From Microbacterium sp. p3-SID336 (GTDB lineage: Bacteria; Actinomycetota; Actinomycetes; Actinomycetales; Microbacteriaceae), in NCBI RefSeq assembly GCF_025143365.1, contig NZ_JALXPE010000014.1, positions 6,302 through 70,301 of the forward strand: a DNA stretch of 64,000 bases, written 5' to 3'. Shown here piece after piece: positions 22,034-32,101 of this stretch; within the stretch, counting starts at the first letter, position 1; each line of letters begins with the position of its first letter. The notes beneath the pieces were generated by a model. That model was not told the DNA's origin. It ran no database searches and saw only the letters and a program-made list of their open reading frames with translations. Position numbers and translations under genes: made by a program.

Positions 22034-22063
22034 TTGCGAACTATGAAAGCCTCACTTTATACG
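22034..22063 (+). promoter_or_regulatory. Possible sigma-70-type promoter of the ABC operon
   Basis: TTGCGA (22034-22039) and TATACG (22058-22063) are separated by 18 bp in an unusually AT-rich stretch between the divergent genes. Transcription would start about 50 nt before the ATG of the binding protein. Confidence 0.45.
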
Positions 22064-22122
22064 AAATCCTACTAGGTTAATTCGACCCGCGAAATAACCT
22101 TTCCCTTCTCAGGAGGCATTCA

Positions 22123-23382
22123 ATGAAGAAGTTGCGTGTGGGGGCTGTCGCCGCTGTCACCGGCGTCGCGGTGGCGATGACCGGCTGCGCGAGCACCGGC
22201 GGTTCCGAAGGCTCCGGTGACGGCGACACCATCGTCGTCGACATGTGGGCGGGCAGCGAGTCCGACGTGGACGCGCTCGAGGCGCAGATCGAGTTCGCCC
22301 AGGAGCAGAACCCCGACATCACCATCAAGCTGCAGACGTCGCCGTGGAGCGACTTCTTCACCAAGCTGACCACCAACATGGCCAGCGGCAACATGGCGTG
22401 CATCACCGGCATGAGCGGCGCCCAGCTGGGCGGCTACACGGGCGGCTTCCGTGAGCTCAGCGACGAGGATCTGAAGACGGCCGGCATCGACTGGTCGGAG
22501 TTCAACCCCAGCGCCGACGGCATCCTCAGCTTCGAGGGCAAGGTCTACGGCGTGCCGTTCGACGTGGCCACCATGCTCGTCTACTACAACCAGGACCTGC
22601 TGACCGCCGGCGGCGCCGCCACCCCGGAGATCGGCTGGACGTTCGACGACTTCGAGACCATCGCCGCCGACGCCACGAAGGACGGCAAGTACGGCTTCGG
22701 CATGGGAATGGGCGGGTACCAGTGGATGTCGATGCCCATCGCCTACTCCGCCACGCAGCCGGCCTCCGAGGACGGCACGCTCCACATCGACGACGAGGCG
22801 TTCGTCGACGCGGCCACCTGGTACGCGGGCCTGGTCACGGACAAGAAGGTCGCGGCACCGGTCGCCTCCGCCTCCGACACCGGCTGGGGCGAGAACCAGT
22901 ACACGGGTGCGAACGCGGCCATGGCCGTCGACGGCACCTGGAACGCCGTCAGCTACCTGAACAACGAGTCCGGGTTCGCCGCCGGCATGGCGCCGCTGCC
23001 CGCGGGCGTCGACGGCAACCCCGGCCCGATCCTCGGCTCCGGCTACGGCATCGCCGAGAACTGCAAGAACCCGGAGGCCGCGCTCAAGGTGCTCGGCTCG
23101 CTGGTGGGTGAGGACGCGCAGGACTACATCGCATCGTCCGGCCGCTCGTACCCCGCGCGCACCTCCTCGCAGCCGCTGTACTTCGAGTCGATCGACGAGC
23201 AGTACCGCGACCAGGTGCAGTCCGTGTTCGAGGCGGCCTTCGCCGACACGGTGCCGCTGTACATGACCAAGAGCTGGCAGAAGCTCGACAGCTACATCCA
23301 GCCCAACCTCGTCAGCGTCTACAACGGCCAGATGACGATGGAGGAGCTGCTGTCGAACGCCCAGGCGCAGTTCGGCGAGTGA
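22123..23382 (+). CDS. ABC transporter sugar-binding lipoprotein
   Basis: 419 residues. A lipoprotein signal peptide ends in MTGC (Cys20 would be lipidated), and the rest is an extracellular solute-binding protein of the carbohydrate family 1 type. [36 protein letters not shown] and [13 protein letters not shown] are typical segments. ATG 22123 follows AGGAGG. It is first in an operon with two permeases, a kinase, an M81 protein and a fucosidase, so it likely captures a fucosylated or related oligosaccharide outside the membrane. No ATPase gene is present here; a shared MsiK-type ATPase encoded elsewhere is usual in actinobacteria. Confidence 0.9.
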   Translation: MKKLRVGAVAAVTGVAVAMTGCASTGGSEGSGDGDTIVVDMWAGSESDVDALEAQIEFAQEQNPDITIKLQTSPWSDFFTKLTTNMASGNMACITGMSGAQLGGYTGGFRELSDEDLKTAGIDWSEFNPSADGILSFEGKVYGVPFDVATMLVYYNQDLLTAGGAATPEIGWTFDDFETIAADATKDGKYGFGMGMGGYQWMSMPIAYSATQPASEDGTLHIDDEAFVDAATWYAGLVTDKKVAAPVASASDTGWGENQYTGANAAMAVDGTWNAVSYLNNESGFAAGMAPLPAGVDGNPGPILGSGYGIAENCKNPEAALKVLGSLVGEDAQDYIASSGRSYPARTSSQPLYFESIDEQYRDQVQSVFEAAFADTVPLYMTKSWQKLDSYIQPNLVSVYNGQMTMEELLSNAQAQFGE

Positions 23383-23424
23383 GTCGGATCCGGCCACCGC
23401 AGCAGTAACACAGAAAGACAAGAG

Positions 23425-24330
23425 ATGACGATCACGACGAGACGTCGAGGATCGCTCGCCAAGGTCGAGGGCCGCCAGGCGCTGGGTTTCGCAAGCCCGG
23501 CCCTGGTGGGCCTCGCCCTGTTCACGATCGTGCCCGTCGGGCTCTCGATCGTGATGAGCGTCTTCGACTGGCCGACCTTCGGCGAGCGGACCTTCAACGG
23601 CGTGGACAACTACGTCAAGCTGTTCACGAGCAGCCCCGACTTCTGGCCCGCGCTGCGGAACTCGGCGGTGTACACGCTGCTGTACGTGCCGCTGAGCGTC
23701 GCTCTCTCGCTCGTGCTCGCCCTCGGCCTCGGCCCGCGGATCCGCGGTCGCGGCGCCCTGCGCGTGCTCTTCTTCATCCCCGTCGTGACCCCGATGGTCG
23801 CGAACGTGCTGGTGTGGAAGATGATGCTGCAGCCGCAGGGGCTCTTCAACGGCCTCTCCGTCACCTGGTTCGGGGTCGAGCTGCCGAACTTCCTCGCCGA
23901 CCCGTCGTGGGCCATGATCATGGTCGTCGTGATGAGCGTGTGGCAGGGGCTCGGCTACAACATGCTGATCTTCTCCGCCGCGCTCGAGCAGCTGCCGGAG
24001 AGCGTGCTGGAGGCGGCCAGCATTGACGGCGCCCAGGGCTTCCGTCGGGTCTGGAGCATCATCATCCCGATGATCTCGCCCTCGATCTTCTTCGCCACGA
24101 TCATGACGATGATCACCTCGCTGCAGGTCTTCGTGCAGCCGCAGATGCTCACCGGAGGCGGCCCCGGCAACGCCACCAAGCCTCTCGTCATGTACATCTG
24201 GGAGCAGGGCTTCACGTTCGGCGACCTCGGCCTGGCCGCCGCCGCCGCATGGATCCTGTTCGCGATCATCATCGCGATCACGGGTCTCCAGTTCGCCGCG
24301 CAGAAGAAGTGGGTGCACTATGAGCACTGA
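23425..24330 (+). CDS. ABC sugar permease, MalF-like
   Basis: 301 residues with six predicted membrane segments. The EAA loop that docks the ATPase reads EAASIDGAQGFRRVWSIIIPMI near residue 200. It begins 42 nt after the binding-protein stop and overlaps the next permease by 11 nt. It forms one half of the membrane channel for the sugar bound by the lipoprotein. Confidence 0.9.
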   Translation: MTITTRRRGSLAKVEGRQALGFASPALVGLALFTIVPVGLSIVMSVFDWPTFGERTFNGVDNYVKLFTSSPDFWPALRNSAVYTLLYVPLSVALSLVLALGLGPRIRGRGALRVLFFIPVVTPMVANVLVWKMMLQPQGLFNGLSVTWFGVELPNFLADPSWAMIMVVVMSVWQGLGYNMLIFSAALEQLPESVLEAASIDGAQGFRRVWSIIIPMISPSIFFATIMTMITSLQVFVQPQMLTGGGPGNATKPLVMYIWEQGFTFGDLGLAAAAAWILFAIIIAITGLQFAAQKKWVHYEH

Positions 24331-25234
24331 AACCCTCGTCCGCCCCGCCGGCACCGCGCCCCGGCGCGACCGCGACCGCGAGCGTGCCCGCGGCGCCGCG
24401 ACCACCCCTGCGGCCCGGGTACGGCTGATCCTCGCCCATGTCTCGATCTACCTGGCGGCGCTGATCTTCATCGCGCCCCTGGTCTATGCGTTCTTCTCGG
24501 CGCTCAAGCCGAACTCGGAGATGTTCTCGATGCCGCCGACGCTCGTCGGATCGGAGATCCGCTGGAGCAACTTCGTCGACGTCTTCGCGTACGGACCGTT
24601 CCTGACCTACATCATGAACTCGTTCATCGTCGCGATCGGCGGCACGCTCGTGGTGCTGGTCGTGTCGACCACTGCGGGCTACGCCTTCGGTCGGCTGCGC
24701 TGGAAGGGCCGGGACGCGGTGTTCGTGCTGTTCCTCGCGACGCTCATGGTCCCCGCCGAGGTGCTGGTCATCCCCATGTTCCAGGTGATGCAGTGGTTCA
24801 ACTGGGTCGACACCTACCAGGCCCTCATCCTGCCCTTCGCGTTCGGCGCGTTCGGCACGTTCCTCATGCGGCAGTTCTTCCGCGGCATCCCCTACGAGCT
24901 GGAGGAGGCCGCCCGCGTCGACGGCGCCGGTCCCGTCCGCTCCTTCCTGCAGATCATCCTTCCGCTGTCGAAGTCCGCGGTCGCGGTGCTCGCCGTGTTC
25001 ACGTTCCTCTCCTTCTGGAACAGCTACCTCTGGCCGCTGATCGTGACGGTCGACTACAACGCCCACGGCACGCTGCCCGTCGGCCTGGCGAGCTTCGCTG
25101 GACTCACCGGCACGCGCTGGGATCTGCAGATGGCTGCCGCCATCATCTCGATGATCCCGACGACGATCCTCGTGATCGTGCTGCAGAAGCACCTCGTCAA
25201 GGGCATCGCCATGGCTGGACTGGGCGGCCGTTGA
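24320..25234 (+). CDS. ABC sugar permease, MalG-like
   Basis: 304 residues. An arginine-rich cytoplasmic N-terminus (about 35 residues) precedes six membrane segments and the EAA loop EEAARVDGAGPVRSFLQIILPL. It pairs with the MalF-like permease, whose gene it overlaps by 11 nt. The C-terminus ends in the basic residues common in this subfamily. Its partner ATPase is not encoded in the window. Confidence 0.9.
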   Translation: MSTETLVRPAGTAPRRDRDRERARGAATTPAARVRLILAHVSIYLAALIFIAPLVYAFFSALKPNSEMFSMPPTLVGSEIRWSNFVDVFAYGPFLTYIMNSFIVAIGGTLVVLVVSTTAGYAFGRLRWKGRDAVFVLFLATLMVPAEVLVIPMFQVMQWFNWVDTYQALILPFAFGAFGTFLMRQFFRGIPYELEEAARVDGAGPVRSFLQIILPLSKSAVAVLAVFTFLSFWNSYLWPLIVTVDYNAHGTLPVGLASFAGLTGTRWDLQMAAAIISMIPTTILVIVLQKHLVKGIAMAGLGGR

Positions 25235-25263
25235 GCATGATCGGTCAGGAACAGGGGACCACC

Positions 25264-26202
25264 ATGCCCATCGCCGATTCCACCGCGGGTCACGCCCTCG
25301 CCGGCATCGACATCGGCGGCACGAAGATCGGCGCTCTCCTCGTGGGCTCGGACGGAGAGGTGCGCGCCCGTGGCAGTGTGCCGGCTCCGGCGAGCCTCGG
25401 CGGCGCGGCGATGGCGGATGCGGCCGCCGGTCTCGTCGTCGCCCTCGCCGCGGAGGCCGCGGTCGAGCTCGGCGCGGTCGGGGTCGGCGCCGCCGGCGTG
25501 ATCGATCACGAGACAGGGACGATCCGCGCGGCCTCGGCGACCTTCGCCGACTGGGCGGGCTTCCCCCTCGCGGAGGAGCTGGAGCAGCGGCTCGGAGTGC
25601 CGGTGCGCGTCGAGAACGACGTGAACGCGTTCCTTCTGGGCGAGGCCGCCGCGGCTGGCCGCTCCGAGCGCGACGTGCTCGGCGTGATGCTCGGGACCGG
25701 CGTCGGCGGCGCGGTCATCATCGACGGGGAGCTGCACCACGGACCGCACGGGGCGGCGGGGGAGATCGGGCACACCCCCGGGTACAGCGACCTCGTCTGC
25801 ACGTGCGGGCAGGTCGGCCACCTGGAGACCCTGGCGTCTGGCACGTCGATCGCCCTGCGCTACGCCGAACGTACCGGGACGGCGGTCGCTGATGCCCGCG
25901 GGGTCGCCGACCGCGCCCGAGCCGGCGACGCCGACGCCCGCGCGGTGTTCGACGCGGCCGGCCGCGCCCTCGCACTCGCCTGTGCGAGCGCCGCCACCCT
26001 GCTGGACCTGCCATGCGCGATCGTCGGGGGAGGAGTCGCCGCGTCCTGGGACCTCCTGGCTCCCGCCATCGACGCCGTGCTGCGCACGGACTCGCCCGTG
26101 TCCGGGATCCCGCTGCGCATCGTCCCCGCCGTCCTCGGCGCGGATGCCGTCGCCCTCGGCGCGATCGAGACTGCGCGCCGCGCCCTCGTGCCCACCCCGT
26201 GA
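25264..26202 (+). CDS. ROK-family sugar kinase
   Basis: 312 residues with an intact kinase signature: GIDIGGTKIGALLV (ATP phosphate loop), VENDVNAFLLGE with the catalytic Asp, GVGGAVIIDGEL, then GEIGHTPG and the CTCGQVGHLE zinc region. In this last motif the second usual Cys is His. There is no DNA-binding domain, so it is an enzyme, not a regulator. ATG 25264 follows AGGGGA; an ATG at 25237 is the alternative. Position between permeases and a fucosidase suggests that it phosphorylates a sugar freed in the cytoplasm, for example glucose or N-acetylglucosamine; this is inference. Confidence 0.87.
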   Translation: MPIADSTAGHALAGIDIGGTKIGALLVGSDGEVRARGSVPAPASLGGAAMADAAAGLVVALAAEAAVELGAVGVGAAGVIDHETGTIRAASATFADWAGFPLAEELEQRLGVPVRVENDVNAFLLGEAAAAGRSERDVLGVMLGTGVGGAVIIDGELHHGPHGAAGEIGHTPGYSDLVCTCGQVGHLETLASGTSIALRYAERTGTAVADARGVADRARAGDADARAVFDAAGRALALACASAATLLDLPCAIVGGGVAASWDLLAPAIDAVLRTDSPVSGIPLRIVPAVLGADAVALGAIETARRALVPTP

Positions 26203-26236
26203 GACCGACCCCCGAGCAGACGAGGAGAACATCGTC

Positions 26237-27814
26237 GTGACCGCACGTCCCGAAGCCCACGAGATCTGGATGGGACCGCTGCCGCCGCTCGCGGACGGCG
26301 GACTGCCGAAGCCGCGGATCGGCATCGGCGGCATCTCGATCGAGTCGAGCACCTTCTCCCCGCACATCTCGGGAGACGAGGCCTTCACGATCCGCACCGG
26401 CGACGCGCTCCGCGCGTACTATCCCTTCCTCGACGCGGGGGAAGAGCTCGCGGAAGCCGCCGAGTGGGTGCCGCTCACGCACGGCCGCTCGCTCCCCGGC
26501 GGGGCCGTCGCCGCTGACACCTACCAGCGCATGAAGGATGCGATCGTCGAGGGCATCCGCGCCGAGGGTCCCTTCGACGGCTTCTTCTTCGACATCCACG
26601 GCGCCATGAGCGTGGTCGGCCTCGACGACGCGGAAGGCGATCTGGCTCTCGCGGTGCGCGAGGCGCTCGGCCCGGACACACTCGTGTCGACCTCGATGGA
26701 CCTGCACGGCAACGTGTCCGAGACCCTGCGCGACGCGGTCGACCTGCTCACGTGCTACCGCATGGCTCCGCACGAGGACTGGCTCAACACGAAGGAGCGT
26801 GCGGTGTGGAACCTGCTCGCGCGTCTCCGCGGCCCGCACGGCGCCGACCCGCACGCCCGGAGGCCGTACACCGCGTGGGTCCCGGTGCCCGTGCTGCTCC
26901 CGGGCGAGAAGACGAGCACTCGGCTCGAGCCCGCGCGCAGCATCTACGCCGAGCTCCCCGGCATCGAGGCGCTTCCCGGTGTCGTGGACGCCTCGGTGTG
27001 GATCGGCTACGCGTGGGCGGATGAGCCGCGCTGCCAGGCGTATGTCGTGGTGACCGGCGACGACCGCGAGCTCATCGCGCGCGAGGCCGAGAGGGTCGCG
27101 CAGCTGTTCTGGGAGGCCAGGGAGGACTTCGTGTTCGTGGCGAAGACCGGGTCTCTGGACGAGGCGCTCGAGGAGGCACTCACCCCGGACGCCCCGCGCC
27201 CGTACCTGATCTCCGACTCGGGGGACAACCCGACCGCCGGGGGCGCCGGCGACGTGACATGGACGCTCGCCCGACTGCTGCAGCGCCCGGAGCTCACCGA
27301 CGGCACCCGCACGACCCTCGTGGCGTCGGTCTTCGACCGCGAGGCCGTCGCCCAGGCCGTGGCCGCGGGCGTCGGCGCGACCGTCACGCTCGCGGCCGGG
27401 GCTCACGTCGACGCCGGACCGCACGGCCCCGCGGAGCTCACCGGCACGGTGTTCTCGATCACGGACGGCGATCCCGATGCGGGAACCCAGGTCGTCATGG
27501 CGGTCGGGGGCCTGCACGCCATCCTCACGGAGCGCCGCAAGCCGTTCCATCACCTGGACGACTTCCGCATGCTCGGGCTCGAACCCACGACGGCCGACAT
27601 CGTCGTGGTGAAGATCGGCTATCTCGAGCCCGAGTTGTATGAGCTCGCCGCGGGCTGGACGCTCGCGCTGACCCCGGGTGGCGTCGACCAGGACCTCCTG
27701 CGCCTCGGCCACCACCGCCTGCAGCCGGGGGTCTACCCGTTCGACACCACCGGCACCCCTGACCTGTCCGCGGTGGTCGTCCGCCGCGGCGACCGCGAGG
27801 AGCAGCACGCATGA
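26237..27814 (+). CDS. M81-family (MlrC-like) metallopeptidase
   Basis: 525 residues from GTG 26237, 8 nt after GAGGAG. The N-terminal DUF1485 part has the family's probable zinc residues in FFDIHGAM, TSMDLHGN and YRMAPHED. The C-terminal MlrC part contains SDSGDNPTAGGAGDVTW, its hallmark. The founding member opens the peptide ring residues of linearised microcystin, but most relatives have unknown substrates and many lie in transport operons. Here it is tied to sugar genes: it overlaps the following fucosidase gene by 4 nt (ATGA) and follows the kinase by 34 nt. A role on an amide- or lactam-containing glycoconjugate is possible but unproven. Confidence 0.85.
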   Translation: MTARPEAHEIWMGPLPPLADGGLPKPRIGIGGISIESSTFSPHISGDEAFTIRTGDALRAYYPFLDAGEELAEAAEWVPLTHGRSLPGGAVAADTYQRMKDAIVEGIRAEGPFDGFFFDIHGAMSVVGLDDAEGDLALAVREALGPDTLVSTSMDLHGNVSETLRDAVDLLTCYRMAPHEDWLNTKERAVWNLLARLRGPHGADPHARRPYTAWVPVPVLLPGEKTSTRLEPARSIYAELPGIEALPGVVDASVWIGYAWADEPRCQAYVVVTGDDRELIAREAERVAQLFWEAREDFVFVAKTGSLDEALEEALTPDAPRPYLISDSGDNPTAGGAGDVTWTLARLLQRPELTDGTRTTLVASVFDREAVAQAVAAGVGATVTLAAGAHVDAGPHGPAELTGTVFSITDGDPDAGTQVVMAVGGLHAILTERRKPFHHLDDFRMLGLEPTTADIVVVKIGYLEPELYELAAGWTLALTPGGVDQDLLRLGHHRLQPGVYPFDTTGTPDLSAVVVRRGDREEQHA

Positions 27815-29160
27815 TGAACTTCGAGAAGCGCACGGGCCCGGACTTCGGCGCCGCGGCTCCCGTGTATCCGTCGAACGGGGTGCCGGAGTGGTACCGCGAC
27901 GCCAAGCTCGGCTTCTTCGTGCACTGGGGTCTCTACTCGGTCCCCGCGTGGGCTGTGCAGCACGGCGAGGGCGTGAACATCCCCACCGAGGACGCGTATG
28001 CGTGGCATCAGTACGCGGAGTGGTACGGCAACACCGTGCGCATCGCGGGAAGCCCCACGTGGGAGCGGCACCAGCGCCTGTACGGCCCCGGCACCTCCTA
28101 CGAAGACCTCGCCGACCGGTGGGACGCGGCCGCGTTCGACGCCGAGGCGTTCGTCGGGGAGCTCGTGGGTGCGGGGGCGAAGTACATCGTCCCGACCACC
28201 AAGCACCACGAGGGGTTCTGCCTCTGGGGCACGGACACGACCGGCTTCAACACGGTCGCGCGGGGTCCGCACCGCGACCTGATCGCGGAGTTCCACGACG
28301 CGACCCGTCGCGCGGGCGCGAAGTTCGGCGTGTACTACTCCGGGGCCCTGGACTGGCACGTGAGCGACTTCCCGCCGATCGAGTCCGACACGGACCTGTT
28401 CCGCTTCCGCCGCAACGACGAGTACTTCGCGCGCTACTCCGCGGCGCAGCTGGAGGAGCTCGTGCAGCGGTTCTCGCCCGACGTGCTCTGGAACGACATC
28501 GAGTGGCCGGACGGCGGCAAGGGGAAGGACGAGTTCGCGGTCGCTGCCCTGCTGCGGCGGTACTTCGACGCGGTGCCCGACGGTGTCGTCAACGACCGGT
28601 GGGGCGTGCCGTACCACGGCTTCCTCACCCGGGAGTACACGGACATCCCCGAGATCATCCCGGAGCCGTGGGAGTCGACGCGCGGCCTCGGCTACTCGTT
28701 CGGGTACAACCAGGACGAGGACGACCGCCACTCGCTCTCCGGCGCGGCGCTGATCCGCCTGCTGGTCGACGTGGTGGCCAAGAACGGGAACCTGCTGATC
28801 AACGTGGGGCCGGCCGCCGACGGCTCGATCCCCGAACTGCAGCGCCGCGCGATGCGCGAGCTGGGCGCGTGGCTCCAGGGCAACGGCGACGCCGTGTACG
28901 GCACCCGGCCGTGGACCCGGATGGGCGAGCAGCAGGGCACGCCCCGCCGTTACACGACCTCGCAGGGCGCGGTGCACGTGCACGCGCTCGACCCGGCGAC
29001 CGGGATCCTGGAGCTGCCCGCGGAGCTGGACGACGCGGAGCTGCGATGGAGCGACGGCTCCGTCGCGGCGACGCGCGCGGACGCGGCCGGAACGAGCGTG
29101 ACGGTTCCCGAGGGCCTGCGCGGCGCTCCCGTCGCCGTGCTCACCGCCCGCGGAATCTGA
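27811..29160 (+). CDS. Second alpha-L-fucosidase (GH29), intracellular
   Basis: 449 residues. GH29 blocks are EWYRDAKLGFFVHWGLYSVPAW, YIVPTTKHHEGFCLWG and FGVYYSGALDW. The likely nucleophile is D229 in VLWNDIEWPD. NLLINVGPAADG closes the barrel, and a small C-terminal beta domain follows. There is no signal peptide. It overlaps the M81 gene by 4 nt and is the last gene of the ABC operon. It differs clearly from the first fucosidase (19490-20755), which suggests that the two handle different linkages. Confidence 0.9.
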   Translation: MMNFEKRTGPDFGAAAPVYPSNGVPEWYRDAKLGFFVHWGLYSVPAWAVQHGEGVNIPTEDAYAWHQYAEWYGNTVRIAGSPTWERHQRLYGPGTSYEDLADRWDAAAFDAEAFVGELVGAGAKYIVPTTKHHEGFCLWGTDTTGFNTVARGPHRDLIAEFHDATRRAGAKFGVYYSGALDWHVSDFPPIESDTDLFRFRRNDEYFARYSAAQLEELVQRFSPDVLWNDIEWPDGGKGKDEFAVAALLRRYFDAVPDGVVNDRWGVPYHGFLTREYTDIPEIIPEPWESTRGLGYSFGYNQDEDDRHSLSGAALIRLLVDVVAKNGNLLINVGPAADGSIPELQRRAMRELGAWLQGNGDAVYGTRPWTRMGEQQGTPRRYTTSQGAVHVHALDPATGILELPAELDDAELRWSDGSVAATRADAAGTSVTVPEGLRGAPVAVLTARGI

Positions 29161-29170
29161 GGGCAGGGGG

Positions 29171-29190
29171 CGCGCGGTACGGACCGCGCG
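29171..29190. terminator. Hairpin between convergent genes after the second fucosidase
   Basis: CGCGCGGT (29171-29178) and ACCGCGCG (29183-29190) pair perfectly around an ACGG loop. The hairpin lies 10 nt after the fucosidase stop and could stop transcripts from both sides. Confidence 0.55.
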
Positions 29191-29241
29191 GACGAGGGGC
29201 GCCACGGTCAGAGGCCGCGGCGCTCCTGCCGTCCTCCGCGT

Positions 29242-32076
29242 TCAGGGGCGCGTGAGCTCCTCCAGCACCTCGATGACGTGGCGGTACGGCCGCCCGGTCG
29301 CCCTGGTCATGCCGATCTCGCACGTGCGGTTCGCCGACACAAACGCGTCGAAGCCGCCGCGTTCCGCATCGGCTTCCGCGACCTCGGCGGACTCCTGCGC
29401 GGTTGCACTGGCCGTGAGCTCCGGGTGCAGCATGCCGCGGTCGCCCGCGAACGCACAGCACCCCCAGCCCTCGGGCACGTACACGTCCTCGGCGACGGCG
29501 GACGCGATGGCGGTGAGTGCGCCGGTCGCGCCCAGAGCGGTCGTGGAGCATGTGGGATGCACGGCGACCGTGGGCAGCTTCGCAGCGACGGTCAGCCGGG
29601 GCAGGACCTCGCGCGCGACGAAGGTCGTCGCGTCCTCGATCCGCAGTCCGGCGTAGCGGGGGTTCGCGGCCACGGCCTGAGTCAGCATGACGTCGAGCCC
29701 CTCGGTGCAGGACGCCGCATCGCACACCACGGGCAGTGCGCCCTCGCGACTCGCGGTCCACAGCGCGTCCAGCACGCGGTCGCTCATGAGCCGGTAGCCG
29801 TCCAGGTGCCCCTTCGACTTCCACGGCGTGCCGCAGCACAGCCCTCCGTTCTCCTCCGGGATCACGACGGCGATCCCGGCCCGGTCGAGCAGCGCTCGCA
29901 GCGCGTCCCGGGAACCGGGGCCTTCCCCTTCCGCGCCGAACATCGTGCCGATGCAGGCCCCGAAGAACACGGCCTCCGCGTCGGCGGGCGACGACGGCCG
30001 CGGCGGTGTCGAGCCGCCGCGCGGCAGGCCCGCGTCGTACAGCGGCACCGTGTCGGCCCCGAGTACTGCCCGCCCGAGGTGCGTGGCACCGCGCACGAGC
30101 GGAGCGGGGAGGGCGTCCGCGACCGTGAGGGCCACGCCGCCGGCGCGCGTCACGGTGCCCCAGTGCTTCGCGGCGGCGCCCCAGGCGGCATCCTCGACCG
30201 CGTTCGACTGCTCCGCGCGCAGCCGACGCACCAGGTCGCCCGTGTTGATGTCGACTGGACACGCCACGCCGCACATGCCGTCGACCGCACAGGTCTGCAC
30301 TCCGTCGTAGTCGTAGTCGGCGCGGAGGTCGCGCAGCAGTTCGGTGTCGCCCTGTTCCTCGGCCCACGCCATGTCGCGGCGGAGCACGATGCGCTGACGC
30401 GGAGTGAGGGTGATGCTCTTGCTGGGGCACGTGGGCTCGCAGTAGCCGCACTCCACGCACCGGTCGACCTCGTGCTCCACGGTCGGCACGCGCTTGAGGT
30501 CGTGCAGGTAGGAGTCCGGGTCGTCGGACAGCACCACGCCGGGGTTCAGGATGCCGTCCGGGTCCAGCAGACGCTTGATCTCCCACATGACCTCGGTGAG
30601 CGCGTCGCCGTACTGCCGCCGCACGAACGGAGCCATGATGCGCCCCGTGCCGTGCTCGGCCTTGAGGGAGCCCTGCTGCGCCAGGACGAGTTCGACCAGA
30701 TCGTCGGTGAAGCGGCGATAGCGGGCCACGCTGTCCGGGTCGTCGAAGCGCTCGTTGAGGAGGAAGTGCACGTTGCCGTCCTTGGCATGGCCGAAGATGA
30801 CGGATCCTTCGTAGCCGTGCTCGGCGAACAGCTCGATGAGACGCTCGCACGTCGCCAGCAGCCGCGGGACCGGCACCACGATGTCCTCCAGCAGCGCGGT
30901 CGTGCCGGAGGGGCGGGCTCCGGCGACGGCGGTGTAGAGGCCCTTGCGGACGTGCCACAGTGCGGCGCGCTCGGGCGCGGCGGTCGTCAGGCGCGGGGCG
31001 ATCGCGAGGGGCAGCGTGTCGAAGTGGGCCTGTGCCGCGGCGGACGCGGACTCGAGAGCGGCATCGTCCGTGGCATGCACCTCGACGAGCAGTGCGGCAT
31101 GACCCTGCACGTCGATCTCGGCGATCGCGGCGGGCACGTCGCTGAGGCCCTGGGCGACGCGCAGTGAGGCGGCGTCCAGGAGTTCGATCGTGGCCAGCCC
31201 GAGCTCGGTGAGTGCGGGGAGCGCGGTCATCGCGGCGGACAGCGTCTCGAACACCAGGAGTCCGGTGGCGATCGCGGGGCGGACCTCGATGGTGCGGAAG
31301 CGCGCCTCTGCGACGAACCCCAGCGTGCCCTCCGAGCCGATCAGCAGGTGCTCCAGGATGCGCACGGGGTCGTCGAAGTCGAGGAGGGCGTTGAGGCCGT
31401 AGCCCATGGTGTTCTTCATCGAGAACTGCTGCTGGAGGAAGGCGACGTGCTCCGGCGAGGCGAGGATGCGCTCGCGGAGCGCGAGGAGCCCGTCCGCGAT
31501 CCGCGGCTCGGCGGCGCGCAGCACGGCGTTCGCGTCAGGGCGGCCCGTGTCCAGGATGGTGCCGCTCGGCAGCACGATCGTCATCGACTCGATCGTCCGG
31601 TACGAGTTCTCGGTGATCCCGCAGGCCATGCCGCTGGAGTTGTTGGCGATGACACCGCCGATCGTGCAGGCGATCTCGCTGGCGGGGTCCGGGCCGAGCT
31701 TGCGGCGGTGGCGGGCGAGGCGGGTGTTCACCTGGCGGACGGTGGCGCCGGGCCCGACCCGGACGATGGCGCCGTCGTCCTCGATACGGATGTCGCGGAA
31801 GTGGCTGCGGGTGTCGACGAGGATGTCGCCGCTCACGGCCTGCCCGGAGAGGCTCGTGCCGCCCGAGCGGAAGGTGAGCGCCCGCCCGGCCGCGCGCACG
31901 GCCGCGAAGGCTCTGGCCACGCCCTCGGCGTCGGCGGGGGAGAGCACGGCGTCCGGGATCAGCAGGTAGTGCGAGGCGTCGTGTGCCCTGGCGAAGCGGT
32001 CGATGGACCGGGCGTGCACCTGCGTGTCCGCGCCGAGAAGCGCGGGGTCCAGGGGGTCGGCGAGTGTGGTCGGCAC
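29242..32076 (-). CDS. FAD- and Fe-S-containing D-2-hydroxyacid dehydrogenase (GlcD-GlcF-like fusion)
   Basis: 944 residues from GTG 32076, which has AGAGGAG 5 nt upstream; a TTG at 32112 in the same frame lies inside the putative operator and is unlikely. Domains in order: FAD-binding PCMH domain (RSGGTSLSGQAVSGDILVDT; IGGVIANNSSGMACG), FAD-oxidase C-terminal domain, two 4Fe-4S clusters (CVECGYCEPTCP near 537; CAVDGMCGVACP near 593), then two CCG-type segments (GGLCCGTPW near 744; GCCAFAGDRG near 871). Such fusions oxidise D-lactate or glycolate and pass electrons to the membrane. A GntR/FCD regulator is divergent. Which hydroxyacid is used cannot be decided from sequence. Confidence 0.88.
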   Translation of the reverse strand: MPTTLADPLDPALLGADTQVHARSIDRFARAHDASHYLLIPDAVLSPADAEGVARAFAAVRAAGRALTFRSGGTSLSGQAVSGDILVDTRSHFRDIRIEDDGAIVRVGPGATVRQVNTRLARHRRKLGPDPASEIACTIGGVIANNSSGMACGITENSYRTIESMTIVLPSGTILDTGRPDANAVLRAAEPRIADGLLALRERILASPEHVAFLQQQFSMKNTMGYGLNALLDFDDPVRILEHLLIGSEGTLGFVAEARFRTIEVRPAIATGLLVFETLSAAMTALPALTELGLATIELLDAASLRVAQGLSDVPAAIAEIDVQGHAALLVEVHATDDAALESASAAAQAHFDTLPLAIAPRLTTAAPERAALWHVRKGLYTAVAGARPSGTTALLEDIVVPVPRLLATCERLIELFAEHGYEGSVIFGHAKDGNVHFLLNERFDDPDSVARYRRFTDDLVELVLAQQGSLKAEHGTGRIMAPFVRRQYGDALTEVMWEIKRLLDPDGILNPGVVLSDDPDSYLHDLKRVPTVEHEVDRCVECGYCEPTCPSKSITLTPRQRIVLRRDMAWAEEQGDTELLRDLRADYDYDGVQTCAVDGMCGVACPVDINTGDLVRRLRAEQSNAVEDAAWGAAAKHWGTVTRAGGVALTVADALPAPLVRGATHLGRAVLGADTVPLYDAGLPRGGSTPPRPSSPADAEAVFFGACIGTMFGAEGEGPGSRDALRALLDRAGIAVVIPEENGGLCCGTPWKSKGHLDGYRLMSDRVLDALWTASREGALPVVCDAASCTEGLDVMLTQAVAANPRYAGLRIEDATTFVAREVLPRLTVAAKLPTVAVHPTCSTTALGATGALTAIASAVAEDVYVPEGWGCCAFAGDRGMLHPELTASATAQESAEVAEADAERGGFDAFVSANRTCEIGMTRATGRPYRHVIEVLEELTRP

Positions 32077-32101
32077 GGTGCTCCTCTGCTCCGGATCCAG
32101 A

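Noticed and set aside
22120..24405. 761-codon leftward frame across the ABC transporter genes
   Set aside because: Antisense shadow with biased composition; the sense strand holds three textbook ABC genes.
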